From Anaerotruncus sp. (lineage in GTDB: Bacteria > Bacillota > Clostridia > Oscillospirales > Acutalibacteraceae): a DNA stretch of 64,000 nt. Shown here piece after piece: positions 19,001 through 30,362 of the stretch. The stretch lies in contig CP091724.1 in the NCBI GenBank assembly GCA_022009795.1, forward strand, positions 1,277,501 through 1,341,500, written 5' to 3'. The notes under the pieces are model-generated. The model was not told the origin of the DNA and did not search any database. It worked only from the letters and a program-made list of their open reading frames with translations. The stretch's first letter is position 1, and each line of letters starts with the position of its first letter. Position numbers and translations under genes: made by a program.

Positions 19001-19435
19001 AAGACGTGGATAAAGACCATATCTGTGATTATTGCGGCAAGGTAATTACCAACCACACCGGTGGAAAAGCAACCTGCGCCGAAAAAGCAATATGCGAGCT
19101 TTGCGGCAAAGCTTACGGAGAACTTAACGCAAGCAATCACACAAATCTTGTGAATTTCCCTGCCAAGGCGGCAACAACCGACGCTGAAGGCAACATCGAA
19201 TATTGGCGTTGCGAAGGCTGCGGCAAATATTTTGCAGACTCGGCCGGCACAAAAGAAATTACGGCAAAAGACACGGTTACGGGCAAATTACCGAGCGATA
19301 AAAAAATCCCCTCAAACCGGCGACGGCAACGGCTTCACGCTGTGGATCGCACTGATGTTCATCAGCGGCAGCGTTTTTACGGCGTTTACAGTAAAACGCA
19401 AAAAATCGTATCAACACGGAGGTAATGCGAAATGA
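16030..19435 (+). CDS. Cell-wall-anchored pullulanase-like protein, catalytic residues lost
   Basis: About 1133 residues after corrections near 18630, 18650 and 19305. Signal peptide (MKKKILSILLALCMAMCLLP), CBM48-like N domain (FRFWSPSASQVKVN), a GH13 pullulanase-type barrel (KFLGFTEAGTHYDD, NYYFRLNEAGEKLDGSGFGN), a C-terminal domain with repeated CxxC units (ICDYCGKVI), and a sorting signal SPQTGD plus membrane helix plus KRKKS tail. In the barrel the nucleophile segment is HIDGFSFEQS: Ser370 and Glu372 stand where pullulanases have Arg and Asp, and the DVVYNH-type motif reads VIIKLPAG. Thus probably a starch-binding or scaffold pseudoenzyme. ATG 16030 follows GGAGG; the stop overlaps the next ATG. 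Confidence 0.8.
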
Positions 19436-22400
19436 AGAAACGATTATTAAGTATACTGCTCGCCATTTGTATGGTGATATGCCTTGTGCCTACAAGCGTA
19501 TTTGCCGAAAGCGAAACTAACAAGAAAGTTGAAACGGAACAGGAGCTTGTTGATGCGCTGTCTGACAGCAGCACAGACATCATCACGCTGAAAAGCGATA
19601 TTGCAATCGGCTCCACGCTGATTGTTAAGCGCGCTGTCACACTGGATATTTACGGCTATATGCTTGAAATTTCCGGCAACGGAAGCGTTATAAAGATTGC
19701 AGACGGCGGTCACTTGACGTTGGAGGACAGCGACCCCACATCAACATATAAATTCACCCCTGACGCTAACGGCCTGTGGAAGTGGGGCACCGGCGGCACA
19801 AAAACCGTAAACGGCGGCGTAATCTACGGCGGCACGGGCCTTACAGACAAGAACAACAGCTACGGCGGCGGTGTGTACGTTGATGGCGGCGGCCGGTTCA
19901 CTATGAACGGCGGCAGCATCGTGGGCTGCAAAGCTGAGGGGCATTTTGCTTTTGGAGGCGGTGTGTTTGTCGCTAAAGGCGGGCAGTTCACCATGACCGG
20001 CGGCAAAATCATCGGCTGCACGGCGGTGGCCGATGAATACGGGCCGGCTTATGGCGGCGGCATCCGCAATGACGGCGAGTACAACAATGGTAATGTTGGC
20101 CGCACCACCCTGTCCGGCACGGCGGAGATCCGGGACTGCCATGCGAAAAGTGAGTCCAACCCGTATGGCGGCGGCATCTCTGACGCCGGAACACTCACTA
20201 TCAGCGGCGATGTGAAGATCATCGGCTGCACGGCCGGCGGAATGGGCTCGGATGCCATGTATGTTAATGCTAATAACGGCAGCAGCATCACCGGCGGCAT
20301 GTTCTATGGCAGCATCCAAGACCCCGGAAACAGGATTAGCGGCATCACCGTGACCTACCGGGTCGATAACACCGATTACGCCAAGCAGGTTTTGCAAAGC
20401 GGCATGACGGCACAAAAGCCCGAAGAGCTCACCTGGAGCGGCTATATTTTCATCGGTGATTGGTACAACGGCGACACGGCATATGACTTTACAAACCCCG
20501 TCACAGGCAATATTACGCTGACAGCAAAGTGGGCAAAGCTTTGCGACAAAACGGCGGACTTCACCGCCTCGGACGGCGGCACGGAAGCAATCGCCCTGCT
20601 GAACAGCGCCAAAACCGGCTCGGAAAATTCAACATGGGATAACGGCACCAAAACTCTTACGCTCAAAGGCGTTTCTTTTGCCACAACGGCAACGACCGCA
20701 GTAAAACTGCCCGACGGCGCAACCGTTATCTTGGCAGACGGCACGGAAAACCGGATCATCGGCGGCAGTGCAACGGCGGCGCAGGACGGCAAGTATCAAA
20801 AACAGATTTATATTTACGGAATTTACGCCGCAGGCGCGCTGACGGTGCAGGGTGAAACAAACGGCACGGGCAAACTTTATGTAAACTCCGGCGAGCATAT
20901 CAACAGCGGCAATGCGTGGACCTATTCCGTTGCTCTTTATGCGGAAGGCAACCTTACGCTTAAAGGCGGCGCGGTGACCGCGCAGGGCGGTAAAACTTCC
21001 TCCGGCGACTGTGCATTTTCATTTGGAGTTGAGATTTCGGAGGGGCACGGCCTTTCCGTTTTCGGCGGAACGCTCACAGGTATCGGAGGCGAGTCCTTTG
21101 ACACCGAGGAACCGAGCAATGTAAGAGAATCTTTTTCCGAGGGTATCGATATTTACAAAAGCAATGTCACGGTATCCGGCAACGGCAAAATTGTTACCGA
21201 AACTGTTGCTGATATGACAGATAAAGGCTTATCATACGGTTTACGCATCAATATTGGAAATCTGTATGTGTCGGACAGCGCATCATTTACGGCAGCGGCA
21301 AGTCATGCAATCAACATTTCCAACGGAGATCTGAAGCTTTCCGGCGGCAAGATAAGCGCTTTGGGTACAAATGACGGTGTCAGTGCCGTTACAGTCGGAA
21401 GAGATTGGTTTTCCACGGCAAACGGAAACATTGAGGTAAGCGGCGGTGAATTTGAATGCAGCGGCGGTATATATATGGACGGCTATAATGCCGGAGAGGG
21501 TCAGGCAATGTTTTCGGTTACCGGCGGTAAGGTAACGGCAAATCATATTTACGGCCCCAATAAGCTTACTGTATCTATAGGCACTGTGATAAGCGGCCAT
21601 ATTAACGCCGACACCGTTCAGCTTCAAAGCGGAAGCCTGACGGTGCGCGAGGCGGTGCGTAAATATCCAAACAGAAATGATTTAATGTACGCATCGCATG
21701 CCATATACTGCAAGAATCTTCTCGTCAGCGGCGGAACGCTTGATGCGGCATGGGATTGGGGCGAATATACGCCCATCGCGTTTCCGGCGAGCTGGTATAG
21801 CGATGATTATGTTCAGCCTCTGATAAAAATACCCGACGGCACGGCCTCGTTCAGCGGCGGCACGGTGATATTCAACACCGGCTGTGCCGGAAATACGGCG
21901 CTCAAGGTTGGAACACTCAACCTTTCGGGCGGTATCAGAGGAAGCGGCTACACAAATGAGGACGGCGGCGACACATATATTCAAAAAGACGGCAGCACAC
22001 CTGTGAAATTCACCGTATATCCGGCGGATTACACCAATGTTGACGCGGCGCTTGATAAGGTAAAAACACTTGATAAAAACTTATATAAAGATTTTTCCAC
22101 AGTGGATGCAGCAGTGAATGAAGTTGTTCGAGGCAAAAACATCGACGAACAAGCGGCGGTTGATGCAATGGCAAAGGCTATTGAAAATGCCATTTCCGCA
22201 CTTGAATACAAGGATGCGGACTACAGCAAGGTTGACACCGCTATCGCCAAGGCAAATGCACTGAACAAGGACGAATACAAGGACTTTTCGACGGTGCAGT
22301 CGGCAATTAACGCCGTTGTTCGCGGCAAGAACATCACGGAACAAACAGCCGTCGACGCAATGGCAGAGGCTATCGAGGGCGCAATCAACGCACTTGAATA

Positions 22401-23167
22401 CAAAGACGCGGATTACAGCAAGGTTGACGAAGCTGTCGCCAAGGCGAATGCGCTGAGCAAAGACGAATACAAGGATTTTTCGGCGGTGAAGTCAGCGATA
22501 AACGCCGTTGTTCGCGGCAAGAATATCACCGAGCAATCTGAAGTTGACGCCATGGCGAAAGCTATTGAGAACGCAATCAACGCACTTGAATACAAAGACG
22601 CGGATTACAGCAAAGTTGACGAAGCTATCGCCAGGTCAAATGCGCTGAACAAGGAGGAATACAAGGACTTTTCGGCGGTACAGTCAGCAATAAACGCCGT
22701 TGTTCGCGGCAAGAATATCACCGAACAATCTGAAGTTGATTCAATGGCAAAGGCTATCGAAAATGCAATAAGCGCACTTGAATACAAAGACGCGGATTAC
22801 AGCAAGGTTGACGAAGCTATCGCCAAGGCAAACGCGCTGAACAAGGACGAATACAAGGACTTTTCGGCGGTACAGTCAGCAATAAACGCCGTTGTTCGCG
22901 GCAAGAATATCACCGAGCAATCTGAAGTTGACGCTATGGCAGAGGCTATCGAGGACGCAATCAACGCACTTGAGAAAAAACCTGCGGAGACCAAAGAAAA
23001 TTCGGAAAAAGACACGGTTACAGGAAATTTACCTAGCGATAAAAAAAGTCCCTCAAACCGGCGCAAGCGGCATGCTTGCATTATGCGCGGCATTATTACT
23101 TGCAAGCGGTGGCAGTGCCGCGGTAATATCAACGCGCAAAAAGAAAAAATTCGGCAAGGCCGAATAG
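19432..23167 (+). CDS. Surface adhesin: beta-helix plus FIVAR repeats, VPQTG anchor
   Basis: About 1244 residues. Signal peptide (MKKRLLSILLAICMVICLVP) near-identical to that of the preceding protein; a right-handed parallel beta-helix with GGGVYVDGGGRFTMNGGSIV-type turns (residues ~100-300 and ~450-800); a Listeria-Bacteroides repeat (WYNGDTAYDFTNPVTGNITL) near 350; five FIVAR modules at 22026-22976; then VPQTG, a hydrophobic span and RKKKK tail. The tail is reached by correcting a 7-A run at 23041 to 6. Likely a sortase-linked adhesin binding host or plant glycans. It starts by ATGA overlap with the pullulanase-like gene. No sortase gene is in the window. Confidence 0.8.
22026..22976 (+). 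repeat. Five tandem 192-bp FIVAR-coding repeats
   Basis: Units start near 22026, 22218, 22410, 22602 and 22794, each encoding a 64-residue three-helix FIVAR module (DADYSKVDEAIAKANAL, EYKDFSAVQSAINAVVRG, KNITEQSEVDAMAKAIE). Units 3-5 are nearly identical at DNA level, unit 1 is the most divergent. Such arrays change copy number by recombination. Confidence 0.85.
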
Positions 23168-23177
23168 CAAAAGCTTT

Positions 23178-23204
23178 CCTGCCGAAGCAATCATATTCGG
23201 CAGG
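23178..23204 (+). terminator. Hairpin after the adhesin gene
   Basis: CCTGCCGAA, 9-nt loop, TTCGGCAGG, weak T tract. A first stop for the surface-protein operon. Confidence 0.55.
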
Positions 23205-23320
23205 GTTAAATCAAAGGCTTTATCGTTTTAATGCAATATTAAGCAAGCAAGCAAGAATTCATTTAATCGATTATGGCTTATGTTATTTCAGACCTTCACG
23301 CTTGCCTGCCGAAAAAGCCG

Positions 23321-23356
23321 AAAACGGCTTGGACTCGATGTCCAAGCCGTTTTTTT
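23321..23356. terminator. Strong intrinsic terminator
   Basis: AAAACGGCTTGGAC, loop TCGAT, GTCCAAGCCGTTTTTT. A third hairpin, CGGCAGATGA/TCATCTGCCG at 23467-23490, follows and would serve the convergent gene that ends at 23528. Confidence 0.85.
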
Positions 23357-23527
23357 CACAATCCCTCCGAGTGCAACAAGTTGCACCCACCTCCCTTTGC
23401 AAGGGGAGGCAAAAAGGTTAATTTATTTTTATTCGGCGCGCTTTAGCCACTTTATCGACAGTCTAACGGCAGATGAGAAATCATCTGCCGTTTATTTTTG
23501 CGATAACCTGTTGAGCAATACGCAAAA

Positions 23528-24898
23528 TTATATTATATCGTGTTGATTGTTATATCTGCCGCCGGTTAAGATATTATCCGCCGCCGAGACAAGCTGCTTT
23601 AAATCCGCATTGCTTTTTATTATTTTTGACGGCGCCGAAACAGCCGCCGAAACAAGATTGTAATATGCGCTGCCGCGGGGATAAATATTCACGGAGCCGT
23701 CAAGCGCAGAAAGCCAAATTTCGCCTATCATTTCGCGAAGCGGCTTATAGCGATATTCAAGTGCCTGCGCACGGGTGATATTACCTTGCAAATGCATAGC
23801 TTTAAGCAATTTATACACATCCCAAACGAGTGCCGTGTCAACCTTTTTAAGCAGGGGCTTAATAATGCCCCAAAGCGGCAAAAGCTTTTGAGGATTTATT
23901 CCGAGTGCCTCAATTCTTTCGGAAAATTGCCTTTTATCTCTGCATTCGGTTATTCTGAAAATCAAATCCGTGGCATGGCAGGCAAGATAGCTTTCGGCAT
24001 CGACCTCGCGCCCGTTCAAAAGAAACGATTTCAAATGGCGAACATCATATTTAAGCCTGCCGTCATCAAGCACAAGCACATCAACAATCGGCGCGGGATA
24101 GCCGCTTAGCGCGCCTACATTAACCTCCGTTATCTTGTTGCCTGCCGGGCTTGTGAAAGAATCGGTGTGCTGAATATGGCTGTGGCCGACAAACATATAT
24201 TTAAGCCCTGCATCCGCAAAAAACGAAGCAACCTCCTCTCGGTTTTCAACGCAGGTGGAGCCGCCCGTAAGCAACGGCGAAATATGGGGCACAAGCAAAT
24301 GATGCTCTATGCCGATAAGCGTGCAGCCGCATTTTTTTGCATCCTCGATTTGCTCGGTTATCCAGCGGCGGCAATCGGCGGTGAAGCCTGCGTGGTCGTT
24401 TTCGTTTTTATCGTCGTTAAGGCACAGCACGCGCACCTTTTCCGAAAGCGCAATAACAAAACAAACGGTGCCTATTTTTGTGATAAAGGTGCTTATCGCC
24501 TGCTTGGGGCCGAAATCCTCATAAAATTTCGGCAAATCACGGCTTTTCATAACGGGCACATCGTGATAAACACTGTCGCCGTCAAAGCGGCGCGGATTTT
24601 CGTCACAGCACCAATCATGCGTGGCCGTTATCAAATAAACCGGCTTGCTTTTTTGAAGCTTATAAAGCTTTTCGCGAAATTCAAGGTGAGAAACCGTTTC
24701 GCCGTCATTTGAAACATCGCCGAGGATGAATACGGCATCCGTATCCGACTTTGCAATATCGGCAAATGCGGCATCAGTGATTTCCGCCGTTTCGGCAAGG
24801 CATTTTTGGTCTGACCCGGAGCGCAATTCATATGCCTTGCCGCAGGTGCCGAGGGATTTGGAATAATAATGAGTGTCTGCAATAAAAGTTATTTTCAT
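23528..24898 (-). CDS. Calcineurin-like metallophosphoesterase
   Basis: 456 residues. Metal-binding motifs in family order: IADTHYY near residue 5 (D-x-H), ILGDVSNDGE near 59 (GD-x-x-x-ND), TATHDW (variant of GNHD), GIEHHLLVP, and GHSHIQHTD (GH-x-H). It hydrolyses phosphate mono- or diesters with two metal ions; the natural substrate cannot be told. No signal peptide, so cytoplasmic. The C-terminal ~170 residues lack family similarity that I recognise. Uninterrupted reading frame. Confidence 0.85.
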   Translation of the reverse strand: MKITFIADTHYYSKSLGTCGKAYELRSGSDQKCLAETAEITDAAFADIAKSDTDAVFILGDVSNDGETVSHLEFREKLYKLQKSKPVYLITATHDWCCDENPRRFDGDSVYHDVPVMKSRDLPKFYEDFGPKQAISTFITKIGTVCFVIALSEKVRVLCLNDDKNENDHAGFTADCRRWITEQIEDAKKCGCTLIGIEHHLLVPHISPLLTGGSTCVENREEVASFFADAGLKYMFVGHSHIQHTDSFTSPAGNKITEVNVGALSGYPAPIVDVLVLDDGRLKYDVRHLKSFLLNGREVDAESYLACHATDLIFRITECRDKRQFSERIEALGINPQKLLPLWGIIKPLLKKVDTALVWDVYKLLKAMHLQGNITRAQALEYRYKPLREMIGEIWLSALDGSVNIYPRGSAYYNLVSAAVSAPSKIIKSNADLKQLVSAADNILTGGRYNNQHDII

Positions 24899-25032
24899 AA
24901 AACCACCGTTTTAAAATACAGGCTCAGGAGCCGAAACGCAGAATTTAAAAAGTTAATTTCAGCCGTTCGTTTTGCCCGAAATAAAAGCGGCGGGCGGCGC
25001 AGTGCACCTCCCGCCGAATGCATAAAAAGCAA

Positions 25033-26582
25033 TCAACCGTTTGCGGCAACAGATTCCGACACTTCGGCTTCTGTGCCCTTTTCGGATTTGAGCTGTGCAC
25101 GCCTTTCCATAATTTCCTTCATCATTTGGCGATGACCGTCGCCGGTGATATTATAGAAATGTATCGGGATGAGCATAAGCAGATAGCCTATTGCCGGCAC
25201 AAGAGTTGTGAGCAAAAACAGAGCCATATTGGTTTGCGAATTTTGCACCATGGAGCCTTCCGTGTGCTGCATATAGCCGGTTATACCAAGAATTGCAAGG
25301 CCGATTGAAGATGAAAATGTGTTTTCAATCTTGCCCGTGAAGCTCATTATGGAAAGCATAATACCCTCAACGCGGGTGCCTGTTTTTCCATTCGATATAA
25401 TCAACCGTTTCCGCTTCCATTTCCTTTTGGATAAGGTTTTTAAATTCAAGCGGAATTGCCGTAAGTCCCGTGAAAAGCACAACAAGTATGCCAACGAAAA
25501 GCGAAACACTTGTGCCCTCGGTTTTATTCATAAGCCCGTTATAGCAGGTTACGGCAAAAAAAGCACATGCAAAAATTATAGCGGCAACGCAGCAGCCCTG
25601 ATAAAACTTTTTTACTGTCTGCCTTTTTTTACCGAGCGATTCGATAATTTTAGGAACAAGTATTCCCGCAAAAAGGAAGCCCGGAAACTTAACAACATCA
25701 ATAAAAAAATATTATATTTTTCGGTTAAACATAAGATCGGCAACGAAATAAAACGAAACCTGCTCCGCAATTTTGCAGATAACAAAAAAGATATTGCCGA
25801 TGAAAAGCATAAGCAAAGGTCTGTTTTTAAACAGCAGAGCAAAGCAATCCTTAACGGCTGGCACATCTTCCTTATGCTCTGCCCTTTCTTTTGTGTTTTT
25901 ATAGGTGAGCCTTGTTAAAAAAACACAATTCCTATTGCCGAAATAATTGCCGAGGTAAGATACGCCTGCGGTGTGTGATCCTTGAAATAAGGCAACAGTG
26001 CCGCACCCGCAACGAAAAACCTGCGGCAGCGCGCCCAAAACGGAGCGTATGATTGAGCTTACTCCGAAAAGCTTGGTGCGCTCGATTCCGCTCGGAGTGA
26101 TTGAAAACGCAAGCGCACCCATCGGAATATCAAACGCCGTGTAGGTTACATCAAGGCCCACGAAAAGCACGGTGGTGTAAATAATATTAAAAACAGGCGA
26201 TGCATCTGCGCTGCCGATAAAAAACAATATCATAACAAGCGAAACGAAAAGCGGTGCCCATTTGATATAGGGGCGCATTTGCCCGTCCTTAGTTCTGGTT
26301 TTTATCAACTATAACGCCCATAATCGGGTCGTTTATTGCATCAAAAATTCCGCAATAAAGCCTGATTTGCGCCGCCACGCTCATTGGGTCTTTAAGCTTT
26401 TTGAAAAGCACGTTTGTTAAAAAGAAATTTATGTATTTTGACGAGGTCATGCTTGTGTTCATTCCCTGTGCGCCGCGCCCCACCGCATATGAAAGCGTTT
26501 CGCGCCAGGTTAAATAAGTTTCCTCGCCAACATCTTTTTTTATGATTTTTACTGTTTTAAAAAAATCGTTTATTTTGCCCAT
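25033..26582 (-). CDS. GPH-family sugar:cation symporter (MelB-like MFS)
   Basis: About 513 residues and twelve membrane spans after correcting six A/T runs (26300, 26017, 25918, 25722, 25710, 25394). Near the start, LSYAVGRGAQGMNTSMTSSK; then IFDAINDPIMGVIVDKTRTKDGQMRP, the family signature for the first half; FDIPMGALAFSITPSGIERT in the middle. These carriers import glycosides, pentosides or hexuronides with Na+ or H+. The C-terminal tail is acidic and charged (EKGTEAEVSES). It neighbours the phosphoesterase gene in the same direction, 134 bp apart. Confidence 0.8.
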
Positions 26583-26710
26583 TCAATCTTTTCCTTGCCT
26601 TTCGGCTGCAATATTTGCAGCGGGTTTTAAAACCGCACACACCGCCGGCAGCCTCAGCGATGCACAATAACAGCTAAAGCTTTTTTTGCAAATTGCTTTA
26701 TATATGCTGT

Positions 26711-27283
26711 TTATTTAATCTTTGTGATTTTGTTTTTCTTAACGAAATAAACATTATCGGCAATATCCATCATTGCCTTATCGTTCATGGAATCCGTGTA
26801 AAAATTCTCTATATGCATTCCGGGAAAAACCTCGTTAAAAATTTTAACCTTGTTTTCAAGAAAACAAAGGCGCTTGAATTTGCCCGTTTCCTTATCTATG
26901 CTGGAGCCGACATAATGCTTTATGCCGATTCTTTTTGCTATTTCATCAAGCAAAAAATCCGTTGAGCCGGAAACTATAATATCGCTTTCTTTTTGCACTT
27001 TCTTATACCACGGCTTTATCTTGTGCTCGTTTTTATCCCAAAAATCAACAACGGCGGCAGAAATATCGCCGATTTTAACATAATATCCTTCCAAAAAGGA
27101 AGCATATGCGCCGATTGCCTCTTCAACCGTGAAAAGATGAAGCCCATCCTTAATCGCAATCACAATCAATTTGGGAATATAGCGCCAAATCCTAATATCG
27201 CGGCGCACGAAATAAAGAATGAAATCCACAAGAGTTTCACCGTCATAAATAGTGTTATCAAAATCGTAAACATTAACGTTCAT
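26711..27283 (-). CDS. HAD-superfamily (HAD-IB) phosphatase
   Basis: About 190 residues. Motif I VYDFDNTIYDG at the N terminus (nucleophile Asp), motif II IIVSGSTDFLLDE, and a late FYTDSMNDKAMMD for motifs III-IV. Architecture matches the HAD-IB class (phosphoserine phosphatase/PSPase-like family). ATG 27283 is chosen because motif I then begins at residue 5; a longer upstream reading exists but is unlikely to be used. It is divergent from nadB across a 300-bp AT-rich gap. Confidence 0.8.
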   Translation of the reverse strand: MNVNVYDFDNTIYDGETLVDFILYFVRRDIRIWRYIPKLIVIAIKDGLHLFTVEEAIGAYASFLEGYYVKIGDISAAVVDFWDKNEHKIKPWYKKVQKESDIIVSGSTDFLLDEIAKRIGIKHYVGSSIDKETGKFKRLCFLENKVKIFNEVFPGMHIENFYTDSMNDKAMMDIADNVYFVKKNKITKIK

Positions 27284-27500
27284 AATACTACAGCCCGTTT
27301 TTTTCAAATCAAAGTAAAGATTATGAGAAAATATGATAAAAAAATAAAAATTTTTTTCCATATTTTTAATATTAGCAAACTCCCAACACAAAATTAACTA
27401 AAAAATTAGCATCCTAAAAAAATTAAATGTGACTTGCCGGTTTTAAAGCGAAAAAAATTACAACTGCATAAATGATTTTTGTTAATTTTTTTATCAAATC

Positions 27501-27529
27501 TTGTTTGCCGGGCAAACTACATATATATT
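27501..27529 (+). promoter_or_regulatory. nad operon promoter with internal palindrome
   Basis: TTGTTT (27501-27506), 17-bp spacer, TATATT (27524-27529). The perfect 15-nt palindrome GTTTGCC-G-GGCAAAC at 27503-27517 overlaps the -35 and spacer: a candidate repressor operator for NAD synthesis control. Confidence 0.6.
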
Positions 27530-27591
27530 AGAATAAGTATATTTAAATAAAAAGGGAGGCAGCCTAAACTGCCAAAAACGGTAATTGAAAA

Positions 27592-28927
27592 ATGAAAGAA
27601 AAATCCATTAAAACCGATGTTGTAATAGTCGGCAGCGGAGTTGCGGGGCTTTTTGCCGCACTTTGCCTGCCTAAGGATAAAAAAGCTCTTGTTATCACCA
27701 AAGAAGATCTTAAAGAATGTGATTCATATTTGGCTCAGGGCGGTGTTTGCGTGCTTAAAAGCATTGATGATTTTGAATGCTATTTTGAAGACACAATGAA
27801 AGCAGGCCATTATGAAAAACGATCCCGAAAGCGTTAGGGTTATGATTGAATCTTCACCCGATGTTATCGGAACGCTCGTTAAGCTCGGCGTTGACTTTGA
27901 CACTAATAACGGCGGCGATTTCAACTACACAAGAGAGGGCGCCCACAGGCAAAAACAGGATTTTTGCACCATAAGGACGAAACCGGCAAGGAAATCACGG
28001 CAACCCTGCTTGCGATAGCCAAAAACCAAGAAAAAAACATCACTTTCGTTACAAAACACAACGATGATTGATATTATAGAAAAAAACAACACCTGCTACG
28101 GTATAGTTGTTGAAGACGCAAACGGCGAAAGAAGCGCAATTTTTGCAAGAGATGTTATTTTGGCAACGGGCGGCATAGGCGGTTTGTTTAAAAACTCCAC
28201 CAATTTTCCGCACATCACGGGCGACGCCTTTGCAATTGCACTTAAGCACAATATCGAGCTTAAAGATATAAACTATATTCAAATTCATCCCACCACGCTT
28301 TACAGCAAAAAAAGCGGGCGGCGCTTTCTTATCAGCGAAAGCGTAAGAGGCGAGGGTGCAATTTTGCTTAACGAAAACGGCGAAAGATTTACGGACGAGC
28401 TTCAACCACGCGATGTTGTTACAAACGCCATTTGCAAGGAAATGGAAAAATTCGGCACAGACCATGTTTATCTTACTCTACCGACGATGACAAGTGAAGA
28501 AGCCGCAAAGCGCTTTCCTAATATTTTTGAGGAATGCATGGAAGAGGGCTATGATATAACAAAAGACAAGGTGCCCGTTACACCCGGCCAGCACTATATG
28601 ATGGGCGGTATCAAAACGGACATAAACGGCTGCACATCCATGCGCCACCTTTACGCCGCAGGCGAAACGGCCTGCAACGGAGTGCACGGCAGAAACAGGC
28701 TTGCATCAAACAGCCTGCTTGAAAGCCTTGTTTTCTCTAAGCGCGCGGCGGATTTAATTGCAGGCGACGATTCTGAAAAGCCGCAATATGAGCCTGAAAT
28801 TGATTTTGCCGCAATGCCGCCGAAGGCAGAGCGTGAAAATGAATTCAAAAACATTATCATGGCAGAAATCAAACGAAAGGATCCCGAATTTTATGATAAA
28901 TGGTGTAACAATGAAAATCAATGTTGA
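27592..28927 (+). CDS. nadB: L-aspartate oxidase
   Basis: Flavoenzyme that oxidises L-aspartate to iminoaspartate, the first step of de novo NAD synthesis. About 443 residues after correcting four short A/T runs (27818, 27955, 27963, 28056). FAD-binding GxGxxG as VVIVGSGVAGLFAA near residue 10, SYLAQGGV near 44, active-site region REGAHR, ILATGGIGG, and AGETACNGVHGRNRLASNSLLE late in the protein, a signature of NadB. It is shorter at the C terminus than E. coli NadB (~540). It overlaps nadC by 17 bp. nadA is not in the window. Confidence 0.9.
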
Positions 28928-29750
28928 CGATTATATCATCAACACTCTTAAAGAAGATATCACAAGCGAGGATGTTTCAACAAACGCCGTTATGCCCGAA
29001 AGCAGGCAAGGCAAGGCGGAGCTTATCTGCAAAAGCAGCGGCATAATCTGCGGCCTTGGTGTTTTTGAACGCACATTCACACTGCTTGACGAAAATGCAA
29101 AATTTGAAACAAGCGTTAAGGACGGCGATTTTGTTGAAAAAGGAATGCTGCTCGGCGTTGTTTACGGCGACATCAGAGCACTGCTTTCCGGCGAGCGCAC
29201 AGCGCTTAACTATTTGCAAAGAATGAGCGGAATTGCCACAATAACAAAAGAATACGCCAAGGAGCTTGAAGGCACGGGCACAACTTTGCTTGACACACGC
29301 AAAACAACACCGAATATGCGCCCGTTTGAAAAATATGCCGTAACCGTGGGCGGCGGCAAAAACCACCGCTACAATCTTTCAGACGGAGTTTTGCTTAAAG
29401 ACAACCACATCGGCGCCGCAGGCTCCGTTACAAAAGCGATTAAGGCCGCAAAAGAATATGCACCTTTCGTAAGAAAAATTGAAATTGAAACCGAAACCTT
29501 TGAGCAGGTGCAAGAAGCTGTTGAAGCAGGAGCAGACATTATTATGCTTGATAACATGAGCACCGCACAAATGGCAGAATGCGTTAAATATATTAACGGC
29601 AGAGCACAAACGGAATGCAGCGGAAATGTTACCAAAGAAAGGCTTAAAGAAATCGCCGCCACTGGTGTGGATTTTGTTTCCTGCGGTGCACTCACCCACT
29701 CTGCTCCGATTATGGATGTAAGCCTTAAAAATCTTGTTCCCATTGAATAA
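28911..29750 (+). CDS. nadC: Nicotinate-nucleotide pyrophosphorylase (carboxylating)
   Basis: 279 residues, uninterrupted. Converts quinolinate and PRPP to nicotinate mononucleotide. Motifs: SGERTALNYLQRMSGIAT (residues ~95-115), LLDTRKTTPNMR, VGGGKNHRYNLSDGVLLKDN, and EVQEAVEAGADIIMLDN-like lid region. ATG 28911 overlaps the end of nadB, indicating translational coupling; both are driven from the promoter at 27501. Confidence 0.95.
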   Translation: MKINVDDYIINTLKEDITSEDVSTNAVMPESRQGKAELICKSSGIICGLGVFERTFTLLDENAKFETSVKDGDFVEKGMLLGVVYGDIRALLSGERTALNYLQRMSGIATITKEYAKELEGTGTTLLDTRKTTPNMRPFEKYAVTVGGGKNHRYNLSDGVLLKDNHIGAAGSVTKAIKAAKEYAPFVRKIEIETETFEQVQEAVEAGADIIMLDNMSTAQMAECVKYINGRAQTECSGNVTKERLKEIAATGVDFVSCGALTHSAPIMDVSLKNLVPIE

Positions 29751-29807
29751 TAATAACCGCGCCTTGGTTAAACGGTAATAAGCAAATAATTATTACGGGG
29801 AATCAAT

Positions 29808-30288
29808 ATGAAAAAATGTATTAAGCATTTTGCGCAAATTCTTTATTCAATCCTTTCCGCCGTTTCGGCAACGGTTGCTTTTTATTTGATAGGCGGATTA
29901 ACACTAAGAAATTCCACGCAGGATACATGGCTTACGGTATTAGACATAATCACCGCCATTTTGGCACTTATTTTTAATTTGCTTTTCGGACTGCGCTTCT
30001 GCGGCAAGCTTACAAAAGCGGGATACATAATTCAATTTGCTTTTTTGTTGGCAATAACGGCAGTTTCCGTTTATTTTGAGGGAACTTATTGGGTTTATAT
30101 ATGCATGCTTTTAAACCCTGTTTATTCCTTTGCCAAAGATGCGATTTGCAGCATAAACACAGCGGCTAACAATTCTGCGGCACTTGATGCGGTGCTTGCC
30201 TTGGCTTCCTCTGCTTTGCCGGGCTTATTTATGCTTTTTAGGCTCAAAAAGCGGCAAAGAAAAAGGCATAGCCGCCGCAACAGCATAA
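29808..30288 (+). CDS. Small polytopic membrane protein
   Basis: About 159 residues with four predicted hydrophobic segments (e.g. LTVLDIITAILALIFNLLFG). Correcting an A run at 30259 (5 for 4) gives an early stop at 30288, just before the terminator at 30313. The uncorrected reading would run through that terminator to 30434 and is therefore unlikely. RBS GGGG before ATG 29808. Family not recognised. Confidence 0.55.
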
Positions 30289-30312
30289 TACATTTAAATC
30301 AGCACAAACAAA

Positions 30313-30362
30313 AAAAGCCACTATCATTTTGCATTATGCAAATGATAATGGCTTTATTTTTT
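30313..30362 (+). terminator. Long terminator hairpin
   Basis: AAAAGCCA-C-TATCATTTTGCAT pairs with ATGCAAATGATAATGGCTTT, followed by a long T tract. Confidence 0.8.

Noticed and set aside
22026..22976. Repeat array as CRISPR
   Set aside because: 192-bp in-frame units encoding FIVAR modules, no spacers and no cas genes.
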